This document shows, one piece after another, positions 1 to 7,900 of a stretch of DNA of 43,972 bases. Source of the stretch: an uncultured Oscillibacter sp. (lineage in GTDB: Bacteria; Bacillota_A; Clostridia; Oscillospirales; Oscillospiraceae); the NCBI GenBank assembly GCA_951800675.1, contig CATOKC010000007.1:1-43972 (forward strand), given 5' to 3'. The position numbers and the translations under genes were made by a program. Each line of letters opens with the position of its first letter. Positions within the stretch are counted from its first letter, which is position 1. A model generated the notes under the pieces. It saw only the letters and a program-made list of their open reading frames with translations, searched no databases and was not told the DNA's origin.

Positions 1-624
1 CGCCAGAATACTTCTTGCGGCGGCGGCAATGTCGATTGAGCCGTTGGTTCGGTACAGCGGGGAGGTATCCCTGTTCTTGTTCATGTGCGCCACAACAACG
101 ATTGCACAGCCCGTTTCCTGCCCGATTTTGATAAGGTGGTTCAGCTCCGTCCTCGTTTTGTTGGCGTCGTTCATGGAGCAATCTTCCCCGATATACGAAC
201 TCAACGGGTCAAGAATGAGCAGCCTGACATTGTACCGTTCGATTGCCTGTCGCAGCCGGTCATCTCCAAAGGTCAGGTGCTTTTCATTCTCCTTGATGAA
301 GATAAGATTATCACGATTGCCGCCGGAAGCGATAAACCTCGGCACAACCGTATCGTCTGCATCATCCTCCGTGGTCTGGTAAATCACCGTCATGGGTTCG
401 CTTGCTTCCTCTACCTCTTGGAAAGGCAGGGGCTTCCCATCGGTCAGCAGGGCAGACAGCGCAAGCATGAATTTGCTCTTGCCATCGCCCGGATCGCCTT
501 GGAGCAGGGTTATCTTCCCGAATGGGATATAGGGATACCACAGCCATTTCACCTCCCTGGGCGTGACCTCGCTCGCCCTGATAATCTCCAAAGTAACCGT
601 GTCGTTGCTTCCGTTTGGGGTCAT
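1..624 (-). CDS. RepA-like AAA family ATPase (partial, C-terminus beyond window)
   Basis: The first 208 residues are in the window; the frame runs off the left edge without a stop. The protein belongs to the RecA/DnaB-fold ATPases annotated as RepA-like or AAA_25 on plasmids and ICEs, which act as replicative helicases or loaders. A Walker A motif, GDPGDGKS, is at residues 43-50. A Walker B-like strand, VRLLILDP, is at about residues 157-164, and an AHMNK segment follows. The ATG at 622-624 is preceded by AAAGGAGG at good spacing. In elements of this type the ATPase usually supports replication of the excised form; that role is inferred. No symbol is given because repA names unrelated families. 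Confidence 0.8.
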   Translation of the reverse strand, partial: MTPNGSNDTVTLEIIRASEVTPREVKWLWYPYIPFGKITLLQGDPGDGKSKFMLALSALLTDGKPLPFQEVEEASEPMTVIYQTTEDDADDTVVPRFIASGGNRDNLIFIKENEKHLTFGDDRLRQAIERYNVRLLILDPLSSYIGEDCSMNDANKTRTELNHLIKIGQETGCAIVVVAHMNKNRDTSPLYRTNGSIDIAAAARSILA

Positions 625-665
625 TGTGCGACCTCCTTTCAGTTGATTTTGCTGCCCTGGGCAAC

Positions 666-697
666 AGAAAAGCACCGTATCGCTACGGTGCTTTTCT
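666..697. promoter_or_regulatory. Perfect 14-bp inverted repeat (hairpin) upstream of the RepA-like gene
   Basis: Arms at 666-679 and 684-697 (AGAAAAGCACCGTA and its complement) enclose a 4-nt loop. On the minus strand the 3' arm ends in TTTTCTGTT, which is weakly terminator-like. It lies in the 5' leader of the RepA-like gene, between divergent genes, so it may be an attenuator, or a leftover terminator of a gene displaced when the plus-strand cargo arrived. Confidence 0.6.
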
Positions 698-725
698 CCG
701 GCTCAGATGTGTGCTTTGATGGGGG

Positions 726-754
726 TTGAATGTCGCTTGGGTTGGTGGTATACT
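726..754 (+). promoter_or_regulatory. Sigma-A type promoter for the 801-2360 gene pair
   Basis: TTGAAT at 726-731 and TATACT at 749-754 are separated by 17 bp, on the plus strand, 47 bp upstream of the ATG at 801. Spacing and hexamers fit the vegetative consensus. Confidence 0.55.
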
Positions 755-775
755 ATATCCATAGTGATTCGACAA
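747..775 (-). promoter_or_regulatory. Candidate divergent promoter for the RepA-like gene
   Basis: On the minus strand TTGTCG (770-775) and TATACC (747-752) are 17 bp apart. The -10 box overlaps that of the plus-strand promoter (749-754), so the two would compete for polymerase. The transcript would carry the 666-697 hairpin in its leader. The hexamers are only moderate, so this is tentative. Confidence 0.3.
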
Positions 776-800
776 ACGCTAAATTTACGGGGGTACCTAA

Positions 801-1382
801 ATGAACCTGCTTTATGAAAAATATAAAAACTTGAAGATAGATGGTAGCTGGATTGGCTTAGAAGCGGGAACGCAAACACCGTATTTTTGCACTCCTATTG
901 GAGCGGAAATCATTGGCTGGGATAATGGCATACACTACTGCTTTATTAAGAGCTTTGGAGATATGGTGTTCTGCGTCAACCCGGAAACCTGCTGCGATTA
1001 CAATGTCTATCCAATTGCCCGTAATTTCTGCGATTTCTTGGGGCTGATACTCGCCACTGGTAATACAAATATTTTGCAACAGATTATTTGGTGGGATAAA
1101 AAAAGGTTTGAGAATTTTGTTAATAGTCCAGAAGAACAGGAATGGAGAGTTCGGCCCGAAGTGGAAGGTGCCTTGAGTACAATTCGCAAAGGGACAGGTA
1201 TAGCACCGATAGATACCCCGTTTGAATATATCAAGGATTTGCAAAGCGATTTCCCCTATGAACAAATTCCATTTACAAATGAGTATTATGATACTTTAGG
1301 ACTTGAACGGCCAGACGGAACAGAGCCAGAAGAAAGCGGCTTCGAGTTTAGAACTGTAGAATTTAAGGTTGAGAAAAACTAA
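801..1382 (+). CDS. Hypothetical protein, 193 aa (cargo gene)
   Basis: I do not recognise a characterised family. The protein is acidic and aromatic-rich with no signal peptide or membrane segment. A central stretch (about residues 50-95) reads like a compact alpha/beta domain with alternating hydrophobic residues and two adjacent cysteines (CC at about 63-64). The gene is AT-richer than the surrounding ICE genes, runs opposite to them, has its own promoter at 726-754 and is followed after 27 bp by another plus-strand gene, so the two probably form a small cargo operon. The ribosome binding site (GGGGG 9 nt upstream) is weak. An immunity-like or accessory role is possible but not shown. Confidence 0.7.
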   Translation: MNLLYEKYKNLKIDGSWIGLEAGTQTPYFCTPIGAEIIGWDNGIHYCFIKSFGDMVFCVNPETCCDYNVYPIARNFCDFLGLILATGNTNILQQIIWWDKKRFENFVNSPEEQEWRVRPEVEGALSTIRKGTGIAPIDTPFEYIKDLQSDFPYEQIPFTNEYYDTLGLERPDGTEPEESGFEFRTVEFKVEKN

Positions 1383-1409
1383 ATGGCAATTTGAAACGGA
1401 GTATTTACC

Positions 1410-2360
1410 ATGCTACAAATAGTTTTTTCCGACAGTGAGTGTGGGTCATTGAAGCTGGCCACACATTGGGGGCCGTCCAGTTGGGATGATGGGCCAATCG
1501 GATTTATTTTCGGTGACGGAGAGCGAGAACCTACTCAGGAGGAGAAGGATCAGGCTATGGCCCAGCTCAAGGCCCAATGGGAGGCAGAAAACCGCCGGGC
1601 GCGGCCCGTGGGCGGCGACCCTGGGGATGTGTTATGCCCGTCTGTTGGATTGGACATCGGCCCCATAAGCGGCCCTGATGTGGAGAAGGCCCGGTTTGAT
1701 TTGCTTACCGCTTGGCTGGGGGGCGATTTCCCACTCCCAGATTGCGACCCAGACGATTATGCCCAGCGGGATATGCTTTGGGAACAACGCCAGCGGGACA
1801 GAGAGCGGCTTTTGGAGGGTGGAAAACACGGCGAGGCTGTGCGAATCTGGTACAGCAACGCACCTTACTCCCTGTGTGGGTTTTATGATGTGCTTTGGCA
1901 ACTACGGGACTGTAACTGCCCTGTGACCGCTTTAGAAATGCCCCGGTGGATGCCATGGGAAGATGGCACAGTGCAATCCTGTTTGAACTGGGGAGAACTT
2001 TCTCCGGGAGACTGGGCGGCGTATCTGCCTTTGGAGCGGGAAATCCCCCAAAATGTTCGCAGAGCTATCGCTATGGAGTGGTCACAGCTTCGAGAGGAAA
2101 ATGCGCCCTTGCGTGCTGTTGTCAATGGGCGTCTGCACAGTGTTGGGGAGGACTTCTACGACCCATTTATTCGTGCTCATATCCCTGATGGAACCTTTCG
2201 GGTGGCTCAGCTTATTGGTGAGGTGATTGGGCGACACCAACTGGGTATCGGCGACTGGTGGATTGCCAAGCGTATCCAGGCTATGGAAAACCGGGGGGAG
2301 CTGATTACGGTGTCCAAGGGTGACCGTTTCTATCGGGACGAAGTGTGCCGAACTCAATAA
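1410..2360 (+). CDS. DUF1835/DUF3658-type protein
   Basis: 316 residues. The N-terminus (IVFSDSECGSLKLA) resembles the start of DUF1835. The last third, with VVNGRLHSVGEDFYD followed by a helical segment and a C-terminal beta pair, matches the DUF3658 pattern; these two domains commonly occur together in Bacillota. Biochemical function is unknown. The middle (about residues 45-130) is rich in charged residues and may be a variable linker. GGAG lies 8 nt upstream of the ATG. It is second in the plus-strand pair and converges on the TnpV gene, with a shared terminator between them. The family assignment is from pattern recall, not a profile search. Confidence 0.7.
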   Translation: MLQIVFSDSECGSLKLATHWGPSSWDDGPIGFIFGDGEREPTQEEKDQAMAQLKAQWEAENRRARPVGGDPGDVLCPSVGLDIGPISGPDVEKARFDLLTAWLGGDFPLPDCDPDDYAQRDMLWEQRQRDRERLLEGGKHGEAVRIWYSNAPYSLCGFYDVLWQLRDCNCPVTALEMPRWMPWEDGTVQSCLNWGELSPGDWAAYLPLEREIPQNVRRAIAMEWSQLREENAPLRAVVNGRLHSVGEDFYDPFIRAHIPDGTFRVAQLIGEVIGRHQLGIGDWWIAKRIQAMENRGELITVSKGDRFYRDEVCRTQ

Positions 2361-2447
2361 GAGAAAACTTCCCATTTGTCGAGGTGTTATTGATTTTAAT
2401 TCCTTCCACTACACAAGGGACTTAATGACTTCTTGATTACTTCCCGA

Positions 2448-2485
2448 AAAAGGAAGCTGCCACCTCTCAATGACAGCTTCCTTTT
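2448..2485. terminator. Bidirectional intrinsic terminator
   Basis: Perfect 12-bp arms AAAAGGAAGCTG (2448-2459) and its complement (2474-2485) enclose a 14-nt loop. T-rich on one side and A-rich on the other, the hairpin can stop transcription from both the 1410-2360 gene (+) and the TnpV gene (-). The remaining 2361-2447 sequence shows nothing else. Confidence 0.8.
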
Positions 2486-2488
2486 GCC

Positions 2489-2860
2489 TTATGCGTAAAT
2501 CAAATCGTTCAAGACCATTTCCTCGGCGGCAGAGCGGATATTATTCATCATTCCCACCCAGCGCAGTTGATTTTCGGCTTTCAGCCGCTCCGTCACGCCC
2601 TGACGCTCTGCCATGTCCTTTATGAGCCGTTCCATCATCTCGTTTGCGGACTGGTCGATTTCTTCAAGGTGCCCTGCCAGCTTATCGGACAATACAAGCT
2701 GAGAATAAATTGCCCGTCTGTGCTCTTTCAGATACCTCCACCTCATTCTGCCGTACTTGCCGATGTTCGGGCTGGCTGGGGGAGCAAGGCAGGGGAAATA
2801 ATAGTCTCCGATAAGCTCGTAGCTGATACCTGTTCTTTCGTCTTTGATGAAGTGTTCCAT
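2489..2860 (-). CDS. tnpV: TnpV family transposon protein
   Basis: 123 residues, a small basic helical protein of the TnpV family, found beside TnpX-type recombinases in Tn4451-like elements and proposed there to be Xis-like. Recognisable landmarks are YYFPCL near residue 20, GKYGRMRWRYLKEHR at about 34-48 and WVGMMNN at about 101-107. AAAGGAG precedes the ATG at 2858-2860. The first 118 bp overlap the 3' end of the recombinase gene in another frame, so translation is probably coupled. A homologue with the same landmarks lies nested at 10413-10769. A longer in-frame start at 2932 has no ribosome binding site and was not used. Confidence 0.85.
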   Translation of the reverse strand: MEHFIKDERTGISYELIGDYYFPCLAPPASPNIGKYGRMRWRYLKEHRRAIYSQLVLSDKLAGHLEEIDQSANEMMERLIKDMAERQGVTERLKAENQLRWVGMMNNIRSAAEEMVLNDLIYA

Positions 2861-4917
2861 TGTGCGTTCTCCTTTGCTTTTTTGTCGTGATAGGCTTTCA
2901 AGGTAACTTGATTGTGCTTCTCTTTGCGGCACTTATCGGAGCAAAGTGTCTGCTGGCTGTGCGTAGGCCAGAACAGCTTGCCGCACACAGCACATTTGCG
3001 CTGGCGGTAATAATGCTCTCCACGCTCCGCTTCCCGTTCTGCCTTTTTCTTATCCTGCCTTGCCTGATAACAGCACTCGTCAGAGCAGAATATCTGCCGG
3101 TTGCTTGCCGGGGTAAACTCCCTGCCGCAATGGGGGCAGACCTTCGGGGGGACAGACACGCCGCCGTTCGCCGCAATCTTCGCCGCCTTGCGCTTCTCCC
3201 GATATGCCTTTTCCCTGGCCCGCTGGCGGGCTAACCGTTCCTTTTCAGCCTGTTCCTCCTGCGCCCTGATTTCCTCTAACTCCTGTTCGGTGTAGGCAAT
3301 ATCGACTTTCCCGACATAGTTGAAGTAAATATCGACCTTTTGCGTCCGGGCCTTTCCCGTCCCCGCCGTTTCATAGACAACGATCTTGTCAACGAGTTCG
3401 GAGAACATCATATCGGTCACTTCGGCGGGGTCTTTGTACTTCCGTATCAGGGAAATGAAATGCTCAATATCAAGGGGCTTTGCCCTTTCCTCCGCAACGG
3501 CGGCTTTCAGCTTGTCCATTTTGGCTTCAAGGTCTGCCTGTTCTCTGTCATACTGCACCGAAAGCTGCTTGTACTGCCTTTCAGGGACCAGACCGGACAT
3601 GAGGTTTTCATACAGCCCCCGCACAAGTCTGGAAAGCTCGTCATATCGGGTCTGCAACCGCTTCAATTCCTGCTTGCTCTGCTGGGGCTTCGCTTCCTGC
3701 TTGTCGGCCCACAGGGATTGAAGTTCCGCCGCAAACGCTTCCTCGTCTTGCAGGACAAACCTGGAAAGCCGTTTGACCGCAGACAGGAGCAGGGCTTCCA
3801 CATTGTTGGCGCTGATGGAGTGGGCCGTACAGGTGTTGATCTGGCTGGCGTACCCGCCGCAGCGGAAAGAGTGCCGGATGGAGCCGTCTTTCTTACTGTG
3901 ATGGGTCTGCAAGGTCATACGCCTGCCGCAGTCGGCGCAATAGAGGTAGCCGCTCAGACGGTTATATTGACTGCCCCAGGGAGAGGCCCGCTCTACCCGC
4001 TTTATTCTGCGGTGAACGCTGTCCCACAGTTCTTGCGAAATGATGGCTTCATGCGTATTGGGAAACACATATTGTTCCGCTTCCTCGGTTTCCCTGCGCT
4101 TGTGCAGCTTGAAGTTCGTGACAACAGACCTGTGCAGGACGGTGTGTCCAAGGTATTCCTGCCTGTTCAATATCTTCTGAACCGCCGAGAGCGACCAAAG
4201 GTATTTATCCGAAAATTTCTGCCCATGGTACTGCTCTGGATGTTTTTCCTTTGCGTGTGCGGCAGGGATTAAGACCTGCTCCTCGGTCAGTATGGCGGCG
4301 ATTGCCCGTGAGCTTTTGCCCTCGTTGGCAAGCTGGAAGATATGCCGCACCACCTCGGCGGCGACCGGGTCAACGACAAGCGTCTGCTTATCGCCCTCCA
4401 CCCGGTTATAGCCATAGGGAATACTGCCCGAACAACGCTTCCCGTCTTTCATGCGTGAATCGAATACCGCCCGAATCTTATTGCTCGTGTCTTTGGCATA
4501 ATATTCGTTCATTATATTCAAAAACGGGGCAAAATCGTTCTCAGAGGTGCTATTACTGTCAATACCGTTGTTTATGGCAATGAAGCGTACATCTTTCTGA
4601 GGAAGCAGGATTTCCGTATAAAATCCCACTTGCAAGTAATTTCTCCCAAATCTGCTCATGTCCTTTACGATAATTGTGCCGATGTTCCCGGCTTCCGCTT
4701 CGGCTATCATTTCCATGAAGCCAGGACGGTTGAAATTAACTCCAGAATAACCGTCATCCGTAAAATGGCGAATGGCGGTGAAGCCATTTTTACGGGCGTA
4801 ATCCTCCAGATATTTCTTTTGATTGGTGATTGAATTTGACTCCCCAACCAGGTCATCATCTCTTGAAAGGCGCTCGTAAAGGGCTGTAATCCTCGCTTTT
4901 CCTGCCTTTTTTGACAT
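2743..4917 (-). CDS. TnpX-like large serine recombinase
   Basis: 724 residues, close to the length known for Tn4451 TnpX. The N-terminal resolvase-like catalytic domain has the nucleophile in YERLSRDD (Ser18) and the conserved KDMSRFGRN segment (about 85-93). A recombinase domain, a zinc ribbon (YCADCG...FRCGG, about residues 325-355) and a long coiled coil follow. The C-terminus carries two further C-x2-C/C-x3-C zinc-like clusters (VCPHCG and CAVCG). The last ~39 residues are encoded inside the TnpV gene and look like out-of-frame sequence. It would excise and integrate the inserted element by strand exchange at a GA core. GGAGG lies just upstream of the ATG, and read-through from the interrupted helicase operon could drive it. 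Confidence 0.93.
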   Translation of the reverse strand: MSKKAGKARITALYERLSRDDDLVGESNSITNQKKYLEDYARKNGFTAIRHFTDDGYSGVNFNRPGFMEMIAEAEAGNIGTIIVKDMSRFGRNYLQVGFYTEILLPQKDVRFIAINNGIDSNSTSENDFAPFLNIMNEYYAKDTSNKIRAVFDSRMKDGKRCSGSIPYGYNRVEGDKQTLVVDPVAAEVVRHIFQLANEGKSSRAIAAILTEEQVLIPAAHAKEKHPEQYHGQKFSDKYLWSLSAVQKILNRQEYLGHTVLHRSVVTNFKLHKRRETEEAEQYVFPNTHEAIISQELWDSVHRRIKRVERASPWGSQYNRLSGYLYCADCGRRMTLQTHHSKKDGSIRHSFRCGGYASQINTCTAHSISANNVEALLLSAVKRLSRFVLQDEEAFAAELQSLWADKQEAKPQQSKQELKRLQTRYDELSRLVRGLYENLMSGLVPERQYKQLSVQYDREQADLEAKMDKLKAAVAEERAKPLDIEHFISLIRKYKDPAEVTDMMFSELVDKIVVYETAGTGKARTQKVDIYFNYVGKVDIAYTEQELEEIRAQEEQAEKERLARQRAREKAYREKRKAAKIAANGGVSVPPKVCPHCGREFTPASNRQIFCSDECCYQARQDKKKAEREAERGEHYYRQRKCAVCGKLFWPTHSQQTLCSDKCRKEKHNQVTLKAYHDKKAKENAQWNTSSKTKEQVSATSLSETIISPALLPQPARTSASTAE

Positions 4918-4968
4918 TTTTTACACCTCCGTTTCTGTATGTAGATTTTCAGTTTAGAGAAGTTAGTT

Positions 4969-7900
4969 TTACCGTCTGGAAAAAGTATATCCCTCCGGGG
5001 CCAGTTCCAATGCCGTTACAGTCTCCCCAAACCGGGACGCCCAGCAATCGAAGTGTCCCATGCCCATCTCCTGGAGGCGGTCAAACTGGAGATACCGCTG
5101 GATGGTATACATTTCGGCCATGGAGTTGGAGATGGGGGTGCCCGTGGCAAACACCACGCCCCGGTTTTTCGTGATCTCGTCCAGATAACGGCATTTGGCG
5201 AACATATCAGAGGACTTCTGCGCGTCCGTGGTGGAAAGTCCCGCCACATTGCGCATTTTGGTGTAGAGAAACAGGTTCTTATAATTGTCGCTCTCGTCCA
5301 CGAACATCATGTCCACACCCAACTGCTCGAAGGTTATCACATCGTCCTTGCGGTGGTTGGCCTGGAGTTTTTCCAGACGGGCCTCCAGGTTCCGTCTGGT
5401 CCGCTCCATCTGCTTCACACTGAACTTCTCGGCCCCGCCGTTCTTCATCTCCTGGATGCCCTCGGTAATCTCGTAAATCTGTTCACTTATCAGCCTTTCC
5501 TGTCGGGCATAGCTGATGGGGATTTTCTCAAACTGGCTGTGCCCGATGATAACCGCGTCATAGTCCCCGGTGGCGATCCGGGCACAGAACTTCTTGCGGC
5601 GGTGCTTCTCGAAATCCCGTTTGGTGGTGACGAGGATGTTGGCCGAAGGGTACAGCCGCAGGAACTCGGAAGCCGTCTGCTCGGTCAGGTGGTTGGGCAC
5701 CACGAAAATGGATTTGTGGCACAGGCCCAGCCGCTTGCTCTCCATGGCGGCGGCGATCATCTCAAAGGTCTTGCCCGCGCCCACCTCGTGGGCCAAAAGG
5801 GTATTGCCGCCGTAGAGGACATGGGCGATGGCGTTTACCTGATGGGGTTGCAGCTTGATCTCCGGGTTGATGCCGGAAAACACGATATGGCTCCCGTCAT
5901 ACTCTCGGGGCCGGATGCAGTTCATCTCCTCGTTGTACTGCTTCACCAGCGTCTGCCGCCGGTGGGGGTCTTTGAAAATCCAGTCCTTGAACGCTTCCCG
6001 GAGCGCCTGCTGCTTCTGCGCGGCCAGGGTAGTCTCCCTGGCGTTCAGCACCCGCTTTTCCTTCCCGTCCGCGTCCTCAACAGTGTCATAAATGCGAACA
6101 TCCCGGAGGTTCAGCGAATCCTCCAGGATGTGATAGGCGTTGGCCCTGTCGGTGCCATAGGTGCTGTAGGCGGCGATGTCGTTTTCACTGACGCTGCCCT
6201 TGCAGGATATGGCCCATTCAGCGGTGTACTTGGAGTAGCTGACCCTGATCTTGCTTTTGAGATGGTAGGGGGTTTTCAAGGTCTCGTGCATAAACTGCTG
6301 GATATACTGCTTGTCGATCCAGGTGGCCCCCAGCCGCACCTCGATCTCGGAGGCGTCCAAATCCTTGGGCTGGGCCGCTTTCAGTGCATCCACATTGACC
6401 TGATAGGCCGCGTCTCGTGCCACAAACATCTCCGCCACCCGCAGTTTATGGCGCACATTGCCGGAGAGGTATTCATCAGCGGTCTGCCAGCCTTGGAGCG
6501 GTTCTCCGTTGGCAAGCGGGTCTTTGAAGATCACGCCCCGCAGCTCCTCGGTAATCTGCTCCGCTTCCATGCCGGTGAGCTGGGCCATATAGGGCAGGTC
6601 CACACAGGCTCGTTCCCCAATGGAGACAGCCAGCGCATCCATGGCGGTGTCCGCACTGGCAACAGCCCGGTGGGGTTTGATGGTGCGCTTGGTGAACATA
6701 TCCGCCTTGCGCTCCAGCCGCCCGTCCTCGTCGATTACCTCCAGGGCACACAACAGGTAATAGGCGCTGTCAGCGGAAAAGGCCAGACGGTTAGCCCGGT
6801 CATTGATTAGGCCGAATTTCTTGGCGAAGCTGTCATAGAGCTGGTTCAATTCCGCCTGCTGCTCCATGATAGAGGAATCGGGAGTGTACTCGTCCATTTG
6901 CAGGTCGATCAACCGGCGCACACAGTCCCGCAGCTCCACCATGCCTTTGACGCGCTCCTTGGCGGAAGCGGTCAGGTTAGGCTTCACCATGACGGAGTTT
7001 TGGCGGTAATACACGTCGCCGTCAATCACAGCATAGGAATAGTTTTTCACGCTGGGGTCGGCGGGGATGGCGCTGATTTCCTCCTCCCCGATGTTGGCGT
7101 CCAGCTCCGGGGCGGCGGCCTCCTTATACTCCCCCTGGATATGGGACACCGCTTCATGGAGCTGTTGGGCGAGGTCCGCATCGGGGATGGCTTTGCACTC
7201 CAACTGCGGCCCGAAGGGACCAGACGTGATTTCCAGGTTCCCCAGCACCATCTCCGGGTGGGCCTTGAAATACCGGCTCATGGTCACATAGCCCTGTTTC
7301 TCCTGACCACCTTTGACGTAGGTGTGCTTCTCCAACGTGTCCACGTCCACCCATGCGGGCAGGGGCGCGTCTCGTGTCAGGGGCACGTCCCGTTTCTGAA
7401 GAAACACGATGTCCATGCCCGCCTCCGTTCCGGCATTAGCCAGGGAAGCATTGGAGGGCAGACGGACAGCACCCAGCAGGTTACAGCGTCGGGCGATGTA
7501 TTCCCGCGCGTGGCGGTCCTTCTTGTCCATGGTGCCGCCGCCGATGCCATTGGAGGTAACAAAGGCGATCACGCCGCCGGAACGCACCTTGTCGATGGTT
7601 TTGGCGAAGAAATAGTCGTGGATCAACAGATTTTCCTTGTCATAGCGCCGGTCCACCAGCTTATAGCCGCCAAAGGGCACGTTGCCAATGGCGAGGTCAA
7701 AGAAGCCGTCCGGGAAGCCGCTTTTCTCAAAGCCTTGGATGGAAATATTGGCCTTGGGATAGAGCTGCTGGGCAATGCGTCCGGTGATGCTGTCCAACTC
7801 CACACCGTACAGTTTGGACGCTGCCATGCTATCCGGCAGAAGGCCGAAGAAATTGCCGATGCCGCAGGATGGTTCCAGGATATTGCCTGTCTTAAAGCCC

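Larger units (their letters stand above)
1..4990. mobile_element. Right-hand part of an inserted element with a TnpX-type serine recombinase; left end lies outside the window
   Basis: The segment holds a RepA-like ATPase, two plus-strand cargo genes, a TnpV gene and a large serine recombinase. The recombinase reads inward from about 70 bp inside the right edge, as tnpX does in Tn4451-type elements. The edge is placed at about 4990 because the neighbouring helicase reading frame is family-like up to ELAPEG and then gives six unrelated codons and a stop. A GA dinucleotide, the target type known for TnpX, lies at the junction (4990-4991, minus strand). The exact edge and the left end cannot be fixed from the window. 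Confidence 0.7.
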
